This document shows positions 55,979 to 64,000 of a DNA stretch of 64,000 bases, one piece after another. Source of the stretch: Planctomycetia bacterium (GTDB lineage: Bacteria > Planctomycetota > Planctomycetia > Pirellulales > UBA1268); NCBI GenBank assembly GCA_026401035.1, contig JAPLNR010000057.1:1-64000 (forward strand). The letters run 5' to 3'. The notes beneath the pieces are model-generated. The model worked only from the letters and a program-made list of their open reading frames with translations, made no database searches and had not been told where the DNA came from. The position numbers and the translations under genes are program-made. Every line of letters begins with the position of its first letter. Positions within the stretch are counted from its first letter, which is position 1.

Positions 55979-57417
55979 AGACCGCCGGACAGGAAAGTGC
56001 GGACGTTGCGTCTGAATCGTCTTCCGCCGTCACCATCGTGAGGCCGCCACGCCGCGGACTCCACGAAGATGCCGTGGCGACGCTCATCGGGGTGGCGATC
56101 GTGGCGGTGGCGCTCGCCGTCACGTGGGCGGCGCGGCCGGCATCCGATGCGGACAGCCGGGAAAAATATCCGAAGGGCTGGCCGACGCCGCTCTCCGCGA
56201 CGATCGATAAGCCCCAGACCTGGTCCGATTCGCCCGCCGAGGCCCTGATCGACAAGCGGGGCAGAAGCGTCGTCCAGCCGATTCTGCTGGGAATGGGCTG
56301 GGTCGTGGCCGTGGCCGCCGCCGGCGTCGTGCTCGGTGGCGGATCGCTGCGACGGATCATTCCCGGCAGTCTTGCGCTCGCGGCCCTCGCCTGCGCAGCC
56401 TACGGGCTCGCCAGTCACAAGCTGATTCATTTCTACAATCTCGAATACCCGCTCTGGGCGCTCGCCCTCGGCATTCTCATCGGCAACACCGCGGGCGTGC
56501 CGCGGTGGCTGGCGGCGGCGCTGGCGGGCGAATTTTTCATCAAGACGGGGCTCGTAATCTTCGGCGCCGAGGTGCTCTTCAGCCGCCTGCTCGAATTGGG
56601 GCTGCCCGGCGTGATGACCTCGTGGCTCGTCACGCCGGTCGTGCTCGTCGCCACCTACTGGTTCGGCGTACACGGGCTCGGGATTCCGTCACGGTCGCTC
56701 TGCATGGTGGTGTCGGCCGACATGTCGGTCTGCGGCGTCTCCGCCGCGATCGCGACGGCGGCCGCCTGCCGGGCCAAGAAAGAGGAACTGTCGCTCGCGA
56801 TCGGGCTCTCGCTGTTCTTCACCGTGCTCATGATGGTGGCCATGCCGCCGGCCATCCGTTGGCTGGAACTCGACCCGATCGTCGGCGGCGCCTGGATCGG
56901 CGGCACGATCGACGCCACCGGCGCCGTCGTCGCGGCCGGTGAGGCGCTCGGCAGGGAGGCCGGCGAGGTGGCGGCGACCGTCAAGATGATCCAAAACTCG
57001 ATGATTGGCGTGATCGCCTTCGCGGTGGCCGTCTATTGGGCCGGTTGGGTCGAGCATGCCGGGGCACTGCCGCGGACATCGCTCGTGGCAGAGGCCTGGC
57101 GGCGGTTTCCCCGGTTCATCCTCGGCTTCCTGCTGCTGTCGCTCGTCTGCTCGTGGCTCTTCAGTCTCTCGGGTGCAGGGGCGCTCTGGGTCGATGGCAC
57201 GACGCTGGGCTTCACGTCACGTCTGCGCGGCTGGCTCTTCTGCACGGGCTTCGTCTGCATGGGGCTGCAGACCAATTTTCGCGAACTCGCTCCGCTGCTC
57301 GCCAGCGGCCGACCGCTCGTGCTCTACGTGTGCGGCCAACTGCTCAACCTGGCGCTCACCCTGGCAGTGGCCAGCCTCACGTTCGGCTGGCTGTTCCGCA
57401 AGGCGGTGGAGCCATGA
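55975..57417 (+). CDS. YeiH-family putative sulfate exporter
   Basis: A 480-residue membrane protein with about eleven helices. LWALALGILIGNTAGVP, FFIKTGLVIFGAEVLFSRLLELG, SADMSVCGVSAAIATAAACRAKKEELS and VKMIQNSMIGVIAF are typical of the UPF0324/YeiH family, annotated as putative sulfate exporters; the true substrate is not established. The TTG at 55975 overlaps the permease 2 stop and has AGGAG about eight bases upstream. It is probably cotranscribed with the ABC genes. Confidence 0.88.
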   Translation: MKTAGQESADVASESSSAVTIVRPPRRGLHEDAVATLIGVAIVAVALAVTWAARPASDADSREKYPKGWPTPLSATIDKPQTWSDSPAEALIDKRGRSVVQPILLGMGWVVAVAAAGVVLGGGSLRRIIPGSLALAALACAAYGLASHKLIHFYNLEYPLWALALGILIGNTAGVPRWLAAALAGEFFIKTGLVIFGAEVLFSRLLELGLPGVMTSWLVTPVVLVATYWFGVHGLGIPSRSLCMVVSADMSVCGVSAAIATAAACRAKKEELSLAIGLSLFFTVLMMVAMPPAIRWLELDPIVGGAWIGGTIDATGAVVAAGEALGREAGEVAATVKMIQNSMIGVIAFAVAVYWAGWVEHAGALPRTSLVAEAWRRFPRFILGFLLLSLVCSWLFSLSGAGALWVDGTTLGFTSRLRGWLFCTGFVCMGLQTNFRELAPLLASGRPLVLYVCGQLLNLALTLAVASLTFGWLFRKAVEP

Positions 57418-57620
57418 CGAGGCTCGCCTGCGGCATGGCCGTCGTCGCGGTGGTGTGGCTCGGACTGCTGCCGCGGCTCATCCGGCTGCAGCCCATGGCC
57501 GGGCACGTCGAGCGGATGGAAGCCCGCGGGGTCAATCCGGCAGCGATGTATTACACGGAACTCGAGCGGCTGCCCCTGCGACCGGCATGGATCGAACAGC
57601 GGGTGGTGCTCTGGCCGTAG
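57414..57620 (+). CDS. 68-aa membrane-anchored hypothetical protein
   Basis: A short protein with one hydrophobic segment (CGMAVVAVVWLGLLPRLIRL) and a soluble tail rich in Glu, Arg and Pro (MYYTELERLPLRPAWIEQR). Its ATG overlaps the stop of the YeiH-type transporter by four bases, so it is most likely a small accessory subunit of that transporter; this rests on position only. Confidence 0.65.
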   Translation: MTRLACGMAVVAVVWLGLLPRLIRLQPMAGHVERMEARGVNPAAMYYTELERLPLRPAWIEQRVVLWP

Positions 57621-57705
57621 CCCGGCCCGCCGCGGGTGACTACACTCCTCGCGAACGATCGCCCCGCTCCCAATCTTCCGGCCACACCGGTCGGGCCACC
57701 ATCCC

Positions 57706-58569
57706 ATGCTCAGGCTCGCCTTCAGTTCCAACGCCTATCTCGACGTGCCCGTCGAGCAGGCGATCGCCCGGATTGCCGGCTTCGGCTACTCCGGCATCGA
57801 GTTGCTCGCCGACGTGCCGCACGCCTGGCCGGCCGGTCTGCTGCCCGTGCAGAAGGAGGTGATCCGCCGGAGTCTCGTGGAACACGGGCTCGCGATCTCG
57901 AACATCAACGCCTTCATGATGAACGCGATCGCCGATCCGCGGCAGCCCTACTGGCATCCCGGCTGGACCGATCCCGACAGGCACTACCGGGCGATCCGCC
58001 GCGAGCACACGAAGCGGGCCCTGCGACTGGCCGCCGAACTGGGTGCCACCTCGATCTCGACCGAACCCGGGGGCGAGATCGCCGCAGGACAGACCCGCCA
58101 GCAGGCCACCGACATTTTTTACGATGAGATCATGCCCGTCCTCGACGTGGCGGCGGAGTGTGGCGTGGCCCTGCTCATCGAGCCGGAGCCGGGGCTCCTC
58201 ATCGAGGAGTTCGGTCAATACCTCGAGTTTGCCGACCGGGTGAAGCATCCGGCGCTGGGGCTCAACTTCGACATCGGCCATGCCTACTGCGTGGGCGAGG
58301 ATCCCGCCGAGTGGGTGCCCCGCATGAAGACCCACACGCGGCACTATCACTTCGAGGACATCGCCGCCACGCGGGTCCACCACCACCTCGTGCCGGGCGA
58401 GGGGGCGATCGATTTCGACGGCGTCTTCAAGGCGATCGCGGCGCACACGCCCGACATGTGGATCACGGTCGAACTCTACCCCTACCGCGACCGGCCCGAC
58501 GTGGCGGCGCAGGCCGCCAAGGCCCACCTGCTCGGCTGTGCCGCGCGGGCCGGGGTCACCATCACCTGA
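57706..58569 (+). CDS. sugar phosphate isomerase/epimerase-type TIM-barrel protein
   Basis: A 287-residue xylose isomerase-like barrel. Strand-end metal ligands are visible: LLIEPEPGLLIEE, LNFDIGHAYCVGED, HYHFEDIAA and WITVELYPY. It starts MLRLAFSSNAYLDVPVEQAI. It precedes a UbiA-like gene and a second barrel protein on the same strand, a layout reminiscent of the Ebo cluster (metabolite trafficking in bacteria and algae). The substrate is unknown. Confidence 0.85.
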   Translation: MLRLAFSSNAYLDVPVEQAIARIAGFGYSGIELLADVPHAWPAGLLPVQKEVIRRSLVEHGLAISNINAFMMNAIADPRQPYWHPGWTDPDRHYRAIRREHTKRALRLAAELGATSISTEPGGEIAAGQTRQQATDIFYDEIMPVLDVAAECGVALLIEPEPGLLIEEFGQYLEFADRVKHPALGLNFDIGHAYCVGEDPAEWVPRMKTHTRHYHFEDIAATRVHHHLVPGEGAIDFDGVFKAIAAHTPDMWITVELYPYRDRPDVAAQAAKAHLLGCAARAGVTIT

Positions 58570-58588
58570 CAGAGGACTGGCTGCACAC

Positions 58589-59521
58589 ATGGCTCATCTG
58601 CTCGCCTGGCTGCGACTCCTCCGGCTGCCCAACCATGCGACGGCCGTGGCCGACGTGCTCGCCGGCTTCCTGATCGTGTCGCAGACGCGGGGGTTTGGCT
58701 GGCCGCCGCTGCCGCTCTGGCTGGCGATCGCCGCGAGCCTCTGTTTCTACGCGGCCGGCATGGTGCTCAACGACGTCTTCGACGTAGACATCGACCGCCG
58801 AGAGCGGCCGGAGCGGCCGCTGCCGAGCGGCCTCATCGCCCTCGGCACGGCGGCCCGTGTTGGCAACGGCCTGCTCGCGCTCGGTGGGGTTTTTGCCTGC
58901 GCGACAGCATTCGTATCGAGCCATCCGGCCGTCGCGCTCGTGGGAGCCGCGCTCACGGCCGCGATCTGGATCTACGACCGCCGGGCGAAGGCGACGGCCC
59001 TGGGGCCGGCCGTCATGGGCTCGTGTCGGTCGCTCAACTGGCTGCTCGGCATGACGGCCGCCGGCGGCCCGACCGCACAGTATGAATGGCTGCTACCGAT
59101 CGGCATGGGGCTCTATGTTGCGGGCATCACGCTCTTCGCGCGTGACGAGGCGGGCCGCAGCCGCACGGGGACGCTGGTCATGGCCACGCTCGTCATGCTG
59201 GCCGGCCTCCTGACCGCGGCCGCCCACACGCATTTCCTGGCGGACGCCGGTGGCGGATCGACATGGCTGCGAGCCGGGCAATCGGCCTCCTGGTTCCTGC
59301 TCTGGGGCGTGCTCGGCGCATCGATCCTGCTCCGCAACGTGCTCGCCATCGTCGACCCGACGAACAGCCGCGTGCAGGTCGCGGTCGGGAATGCGATCAT
59401 GTCGATCATCACGCTCGACGCCGTGCTCGTGCTGGCCGCCTGCGGCGAGCAATGGGCGGTCGTCGTGCTCGCGCTCCTGGCGCCGTTCCTCCTGGGTCGG
59501 CGGCTCGTCTCACCCACCTGA
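58589..59521 (+). CDS. eboC: UbiA-family prenyltransferase, EboC-like
   Basis: A 310-residue membrane protein with about eight helices. The first active-site motif reads MVLNDVFDVDIDRRERPERPLPSG, matching the NDVFDxxxDxxERPERPxPSG form seen in EboC rather than the NRxxDR form of ubiquinone/menaquinone enzymes. The second motif is partial (WIYDRRAKATALGPAVMGSCRSLNWLLG). It sits 19 bases after one TIM-barrel gene and 23 before another. The lipid substrate is unknown. Confidence 0.8.
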   Translation: MAHLLAWLRLLRLPNHATAVADVLAGFLIVSQTRGFGWPPLPLWLAIAASLCFYAAGMVLNDVFDVDIDRRERPERPLPSGLIALGTAARVGNGLLALGGVFACATAFVSSHPAVALVGAALTAAIWIYDRRAKATALGPAVMGSCRSLNWLLGMTAAGGPTAQYEWLLPIGMGLYVAGITLFARDEAGRSRTGTLVMATLVMLAGLLTAAAHTHFLADAGGGSTWLRAGQSASWFLLWGVLGASILLRNVLAIVDPTNSRVQVAVGNAIMSIITLDAVLVLAACGEQWAVVVLALLAPFLLGRRLVSPT

Positions 59522-59544
59522 CGTCCACACCCTGCGGGCACTGC

Positions 59545-60390
59545 ATGCGGCTCGGCTACAGCACCAATAGCATCGGCGATATCCCGCTGCTCGAGGCCCT
59601 GCCGATCCTCCAAGGACTCGGCTATTCGTCGCTGGCGATCACGCTCGACCATCACGTGCTGAATCCCTTCGGCGGGTCGCTTCCGGCAGAACTGGCCCGC
59701 TGGCAAGCCGCCCTCGCGGCGAGTGGCATGGCCTGCGTGATCGAGACCGGCAGCCGGCATCTGCTCGATCCACTCCGCAAGCACGAGCCGACCCTTGTCT
59801 CGGCCCACCGGGCGGAGCGCCTACGACGGGTCGATTTTCTCACGCGGGCGATCGACGTCGCGCAGGCGTTGGACGCGGCCTGCGTGTCGCTTTGGGCCGG
59901 GGTCGTCGGGGACTCGGCCGACGAGGAGGTGGTCTGGCAGCGGCTGACCGACAGCCTCGCGCCGGTGCTCGACCATGCGGTCGCCCGCGGCGTGGCCATC
60001 GGCTTCGAACCAGAGCCGGGCATGTTCATCGACACGCTGGACCGCTATCGGCTGCTGCTTGATCGACTGGGAAGACCGGAGTCGCTGAAACTTACGCTCG
60101 ACATCGGTCACATGGAGTGCATGGGGGAGCGGCCCGCGATGGACGTGCTGCGGCCCTGGATCGGCAGCATCGTCGACGTGCACGTCGACGACATGCTCGC
60201 CAGCCGCCATGAGCACCTGCCGCTGGGAACCGGGGAGGTCGACTTCGCGGAAATCCTGCCGTTGCTCGCCGCGGGGGGCTATGCCGGCGGCATTCACGTG
60301 GAACTCCCCCGGCAATCGCACCGCTGGCGGGAGACCGCCGCCCAGTCGGCGGCTTTTCTCAGCCGACTGGCCGCGGGCCGTCGCGAATGA
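59545..60390 (+). CDS. second sugar isomerase-type TIM-barrel protein of the Ebo-like group
   Basis: A 281-residue xylose isomerase-like barrel with FEPEPGMFIDTLDRY, LTLDIGHMECMGE, VDVHVDDMLASRHEHLPLGTGEVDF and GIHVELPRQSH, giving the Glu/Asp/His/Glu metal site. It is related to the protein two genes upstream, but the two are not near-identical. It could correspond to the EboE-type protein; the family assignment is tentative. It ends 12 bases before the convergent terC. Confidence 0.8.
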   Translation: MRLGYSTNSIGDIPLLEALPILQGLGYSSLAITLDHHVLNPFGGSLPAELARWQAALAASGMACVIETGSRHLLDPLRKHEPTLVSAHRAERLRRVDFLTRAIDVAQALDAACVSLWAGVVGDSADEEVVWQRLTDSLAPVLDHAVARGVAIGFEPEPGMFIDTLDRYRLLLDRLGRPESLKLTLDIGHMECMGERPAMDVLRPWIGSIVDVHVDDMLASRHEHLPLGTGEVDFAEILPLLAAGGYAGGIHVELPRQSHRWRETAAQSAAFLSRLAAGRRE

Positions 60391-60402
60391 CCGTCCGCAG
60401 TC

Positions 60403-61452
60403 TCAGGCCCGATCGCCGGTCTTCCCCTCGTCCTCGGCGACTTCGACGCCGTGCTTGCGTTCCGGAAACATGATCGAGGCGGCGATGCTCGTGCCGAGCA
60501 GCGAGACGATCACCAGGAGGGAAAGCCACGGGGGCACCAGGTGCCCGCCGGCGTGGGCATCCCAGCCGCCGCGTTCCGCGAGCCATTCGCTGTGCCGGGC
60601 CGCCTCGACGATCATCTTCCCACCGACGAAAACCAGCACGGCAGACAGGCCATAGTTGAGGAACCGGAAGAGGTCCATCACGCCGGCCAGCAGGAAGTAG
60701 AGGGCCCGCAGGCCAAGGATCGCGAAGACGTTCGACGTGAACACGATGAACCGGAAATAATGAGCCTTCTGGTCGACCACGCCAAAGATCGCCGGAACGC
60801 TGTCGACGGCAAAGAGCACGTCGGTGCTCTCGACGACGAGCAGCACGAGAAAGAGCGGCGTGGCCAGCAGTTTGCCGTTCTCGCGGATGAAGAACTTGTC
60901 GCCGGCGGACTGCGTCGAAACCGGGATGAGTTTGCGGAAGAGTTTGATGAGGAAGTTGTCGCCGGGATCGTGATCTTTGTCGCCGAAGGCGAGCTTGATG
61001 CCGGTGTAGACGAGGAATCCGCCGAACACCCAGAGAATCCAGCTGAAACGTTCGACCAGTTCGGCCCCGACGATCACGAACGTGAGCCGCATCAGCACGG
61101 CACCCAGAATGCCCCAAAAGAGCACCCGGTATTGATACTTGAGGGGCACGCCGAAATAGGCAAAGACCACCGCGAACACGAAGACGTTGTCCATCGACAG
61201 CGACCACTCGACGAGGTATCCGGTGAGGAATTCGATGGCCGCCTTGCCACCGAGCCACCACCAGACGATCGCATTGAACGAGAGGGCCAGGGCCGACCAG
61301 AAACAGGTCCAGAATGCGCTTTCGGAGAGCGACGGCTCGTGGGCGTGCTTGTGGAAGACCGTCAGGTCGAGCGTGAGCATCACGACCACGAACACCGCGA
61401 AAGCGGCCCAGTGGAAGGTCTGGATCGCTCCGCTGTCAGTGGCCGCCGCCAT
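60403..61452 (-). CDS. TerC-family membrane protein
   Basis: A 349-residue protein with about nine helices. WSLSMDNVFVFAVVFAYFGVP and VESTDVLFAVDSVPAIFGV contain the paired acidic motifs of TerC/Alx proteins, which in other bacteria export manganese or support metal loading of exoenzymes. The ATG at 61452 is used; an in-frame TTG at 61482 would add ten residues. No strong ribosome binding site and no yybP-ykoY-type riboswitch is recognisable upstream. Confidence 0.9.
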   Translation of the reverse strand: MAAATDSGAIQTFHWAAFAVFVVVMLTLDLTVFHKHAHEPSLSESAFWTCFWSALALSFNAIVWWWLGGKAAIEFLTGYLVEWSLSMDNVFVFAVVFAYFGVPLKYQYRVLFWGILGAVLMRLTFVIVGAELVERFSWILWVFGGFLVYTGIKLAFGDKDHDPGDNFLIKLFRKLIPVSTQSAGDKFFIRENGKLLATPLFLVLLVVESTDVLFAVDSVPAIFGVVDQKAHYFRFIVFTSNVFAILGLRALYFLLAGVMDLFRFLNYGLSAVLVFVGGKMIVEAARHSEWLAERGGWDAHAGGHLVPPWLSLLVIVSLLGTSIAASIMFPERKHGVEVAEDEGKTGDRA

Positions 61453-61589
61453 GCCGAAAACCGTGGGAAGCCAGGCGTGCAAGATTCGGACTTTCTCTGG
61501 AGGGTGGAGGAAAAAGGCGGGCTTGGATCGCCGTCGGCAGGAGTGTAGCAGGCGGCGAAAAAATGGCCTGCCCGAGCACCGTGGAATGA

Positions 61590-62048
61590 TCAGGAGAGGG
61601 GGGTGGTCTCTGGATCTTCACCATCGTCCAAGGCGGACAGGAAGCTGGCGGTCATCGCTTCGAACACGGGCGAAATCCGGTCCCAATCCCGATCCTCGGC
61701 CTGGCAGAAAAACAGGTAGATCGCGTCCGGAGTGGCCAGCGTCCGCACGGCCGCGGTGTTGGTGAGGTCGAGGCAGTAGAAGTTGAGGTCGAAGCCGGGC
61801 AGCGAATGGCCGGCCACCGAGTCACGCGCCGGTTCGCTGTCGAGGTCCTGATACTCCTGCTTCATCTGCTGAACGACCGCCGCCGAAAGCAGCGCGGGTT
61901 CGCTGCCGACCGCATGGGCGCTGACGGACCAAAACGCCCCCTCGGGCGAGTAGACGGTCACGGCGGCACGGCTGCCGGCGGCATCGTCCGTGTCCACCGA
62001 CCAATTCTCCGGATAGTCGAACGTGAGCCCATATTGATTGAAATGCAT
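61590..62048 (-). CDS. PsbP-like hypothetical protein
   Basis: A 152-residue soluble protein starting MHFNQYGLTFDYPENWSVD, with FxYPxNW near the N-terminus as in PsbP/DUF1795-like folds, and a C-terminal IYLFFCQAEDRDWDRISPVFEAMTASFL. There is no signal peptide. Function is unknown. It lies 137 bases from the divergent flhA-type gene. The ATG at 62048 fits the fold start; the open frame further upstream has no support. Confidence 0.65.
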   Translation of the reverse strand: MHFNQYGLTFDYPENWSVDTDDAAGSRAAVTVYSPEGAFWSVSAHAVGSEPALLSAAVVQQMKQEYQDLDSEPARDSVAGHSLPGFDLNFYCLDLTNTAAVRTLATPDAIYLFFCQAEDRDWDRISPVFEAMTASFLSALDDGEDPETTPLS

Positions 62049-62184
62049 CGGTTGATCCGCGGTGTGGCCGGCTGATGAGCCCACGATTATAGCGTTATTT
62101 CGCCGCCGCCAGCGGTCTGGACTTGGTGGGAAAGACCCCGCTATCGTCCCGCCGCGGATTGGTGCAGCCTCACGAGACCCCTTC

Positions 62185-64000
62185 ATGACGCAGTCGATTG
62201 GAACCACCGCGGGAAATCCCCGCGCCGTCTCCATTCACGTGCTCGACTATCTTGTCCCGGCGACGATCCTGCTCGCCGTGCTGGTGGTGCTCGCGCCGGT
62301 GCCGGCGGCGCTCGTCGATCTGCTGCTGGCGGCCAATCTCACGATCTCGGTGCTCGCCCTTCTGGGGGCGCTCGCCGCCCGAACGCCGCTCGAAATGAGC
62401 GTGTTTCCGACATTTCTCCTCGGCGCCACGCTCATCCGGCTCGTGCTCAACATCTCGACCACGCGGCTGATCCTCTCCCGCGCCGCCATCGACGGCGCCG
62501 ATGCAGCCGGCGAGGTCGTGCGGGCCTTCGGTCAATTCGTTTCCGCCAACAACCTCGTCGTCGGGGCCGTGATCTTCGCGATCATTGCCATCGTGCAATT
62601 CGTCGTGATCACCGCCGGGGCCACCCGCACCAGCGAGGTGGCCGCCCGGTTCGCCCTCGACGGGCTGCCGGGCCGGCAGATGGCGATCGACGCCGATGTT
62701 GGGGCCGGCACGATCACCCGCGAACAGGCCCGGAGCATGCGTCTCGAACTGCAGCGGCAGGCCGATTTTTTCGCGAGCATGGACGGGGCCAGTCGGTTCG
62801 TCCGCGGCGAGGCGGTGGCGAGCGTGATCATCACGCTCATCAATTTGGTCGGCGGCCTCGCGATCGGCGTGGTTCAGCACGCGATGCCACTGTCCAAGGC
62901 GATCGACATTTATTCGCGTCTGACGATCGGTGACGGACTGGTGAGCGCCGTACCCTCGCTCTTCGTCGCCGTCGCCACCGGCCTCCTGATCTCGCGGTCG
63001 AGCCAGGCCGTCGACCTTTCGCGGGAACTTGGCCGGCAGTTCGTCGCCCGGCCGCACGTGTTGCTCATCACGGCCGTCTTTCTCGCGGTGCTGTCGGTCA
63101 CCGGCATGCCGTTTCTGCCGTTGGCCGCGATGGCCGCCAGCACGTTGGGCGGCGCCTATCTGCTCAGCCGCAACGGTCGATCGGCCGCCGGCGGGGCGTC
63201 GGAGTCTCCGGCCGGGCCTGCCCCGGCCGAAAAACTCGCCGACCTGCTCACCGACGAGCGGATCATGGTTGAACTGGGACGCGGGCTCTTGGGCCTCGTG
63301 TCATCGGCCGGAGCACCGCTGCTCGAGCGGTCGCAGACGCTGCGGGCCGCGGTGGCGGCCGATCTGGGCGTGGTCGTGCCCGGCATCGCCTTTCGCGACG
63401 ACCTCCGGCTCGGACAGCGTGGCTATCGGATCACGATCGCCGGAGAACCGGTCCGCGAGGGGGAATTGGACAAGCGTCGCGGTGCGGATGGACGCACGGA
63501 TGCCGCCGATCTGGCGGCGATTCTCGAGGCCGCGGTGAGGCAGCAGGCCGACACACTGCTCTCCCGCGATGCCACGGCCCGGCTCGTCGAGTCGCTCAAG
63601 GCCGCGCAGCCGGCGCTCGTCGAGCAGACCGTTCCCGACATCCTCACGGTGGCGCGGATCCAGCGGACGCTCCAGTGCCTGCTGCGCGAAGGGGTGCCGA
63701 TCCGCCCCCTGGCGACGCTCCTCGAGGTCATGGCCGATCATGCCGCCGAGGCGCCGGAGCCCTGGCAACTGGCTGAGGCAGTCCGCCGAAAAATGGCACG
63801 CACGCTCTGCCGGCGGGTGCGGGATGCGGACGGACGGCTGGTGGTCATCCGTCTCGCCGATCAGGCGGCCGCGGCGTTGCTGCCGACCAGCGGCCGGCGG
63901 CCGGGCCCCGACGCCACGAAAATCACGGCCGAGATTCGCCGCGCCGTGCGGCCACGGCTCGAGCGGGGCATCACTCCGGTACTCGTCGTGGCAGGCGATA
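62185..64000 (+). CDS. flhA: flagellar biosynthesis protein FlhA (FHIPEP family), 3' end outside window
   Basis: The export-gate protein of the flagellar type III apparatus. About 605 residues are visible: seven or eight N-terminal helices with FLLGATLIRLVLNISTTRLILSRA, the loop ADVGAGTITREQARSMRLELQRQADFFASMDGASRFVRGEAVASVIITLINLVGG, which carries the FHIPEP signature, then the cytoplasmic domain with LLREGVPIRPLATLLEVMADH. Flagellar FlhA and injectisome SctV cannot be fully separated here because no neighbour is visible; flagellar use is more likely in a planctomycete. Confidence 0.9.
   Translation, partial: MTQSIGTTAGNPRAVSIHVLDYLVPATILLAVLVVLAPVPAALVDLLLAANLTISVLALLGALAARTPLEMSVFPTFLLGATLIRLVLNISTTRLILSRAAIDGADAAGEVVRAFGQFVSANNLVVGAVIFAIIAIVQFVVITAGATRTSEVAARFALDGLPGRQMAIDADVGAGTITREQARSMRLELQRQADFFASMDGASRFVRGEAVASVIITLINLVGGLAIGVVQHAMPLSKAIDIYSRLTIGDGLVSAVPSLFVAVATGLLISRSSQAVDLSRELGRQFVARPHVLLITAVFLAVLSVTGMPFLPLAAMAASTLGGAYLLSRNGRSAAGGASESPAGPAPAEKLADLLTDERIMVELGRGLLGLVSSAGAPLLERSQTLRAAVAADLGVVVPGIAFRDDLRLGQRGYRITIAGEPVREGELDKRRGADGRTDAADLAAILEAAVRQQADTLLSRDATARLVESLKAAQPALVEQTVPDILTVARIQRTLQCLLREGVPIRPLATLLEVMADHAAEAPEPWQLAEAVRRKMARTLCRRVRDADGRLVVIRLADQAAAALLPTSGRRPGPDATKITAEIRRAVRPRLERGITPVLVVAGD

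Noticed and set aside
61483-61560. Manganese riboswitch (yybP-ykoY) before terC
   Set aside because: No matching conserved elements could be recognised by eye; a covariance search would be decisive.

Overview
The window looks like chromosomal DNA of a planctomycete (phylum Planctomycetota, probably Pirellulales-like). The reasons are high GC, a DUF1559-type prepilin-like protein at the left edge, a very large membrane-anchored degenerate serine/threonine kinase, a eukaryote/archaea-type glycyl-tRNA synthetase, a futalosine-type menaquinone cluster, and a cytochrome b fused to a di-haem cytochrome c. Most genes are housekeeping genes in short operons with 4-base stop/start overlaps. I see no rRNA, tRNA, CRISPR array, prophage or transposase, and no dedicated transcription factor.

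Layout: 1-1.7 kb DUF1559 protein and two small unknowns; 1.9-4.8 kb nadD and priA (divergent); 5.2-9.6 kb haem-binding sensor kinase, rnhA, recG; 9.9-13.4 kb (minus) mqnE, UbiA-family prenyltransferase, ubiX, menG; 13.4-16.8 kb comB, glyS, TIM-barrel protein; 17-18.7 kb a transglutaminase-like protein and a secreted protein; 18.8-22 kb hisD-hisC-hisB; 22-25.4 kb (minus) PPi-type phosphofructokinase and accB-accC; 25.6-26.5 kb nnrD; 26.5-32.5 kb (minus) the four-gene ligase-associated DNA repair module; 33.6-40 kb ppx, ribF, nrnA, Rieske protein and cytochrome b-c; 40.4-45.8 kb gdhA, pseudokinase, aroF; 45.8-47.2 kb mgtE with an apparent frameshift; 47.3-50.2 kb di-haem cytochrome and thiC; 50.2-52.8 kb (minus) ABA4-like protein, cysS, ispF; 52.9-56 kb an ABC exporter with two permeases; 56-57.6 kb a YeiH-type transporter; 57.7-60.4 kb an Ebo-like trio; 60.4-62 kb terC and a PsbP-like protein; from 62.2 kb to the edge an FlhA/FHIPEP protein.

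Several genes fit together. The minus-strand cluster makes menaquinone, which the Rieske/cytochrome b-c complex would oxidise. The exonuclease, ligase, helicase and PdeM genes overlap or nearly touch and form one repair operon. HisD, HisC and HisB are three steps of histidine synthesis.

The most unusual content is between the genes. Four families of palindromic repeats fill nearly all larger gaps. R0 is an 18-base palindrome whose flanking bases provide the TAG stop codon of several genes. R1 is an element of about 150 bases (seven copies plus a remnant) with complementary arms that change together. R2 is an element of about 130 bases with inverted ends and internal AGGAT-loop hairpins whose stems are swapped between copies. 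R3 is a tandem hairpin repeat. Compensatory changes suggest folding is under selection in at least R1 and R2. I do not recognise them as a named family; whether they are described elsewhere needs a database search.
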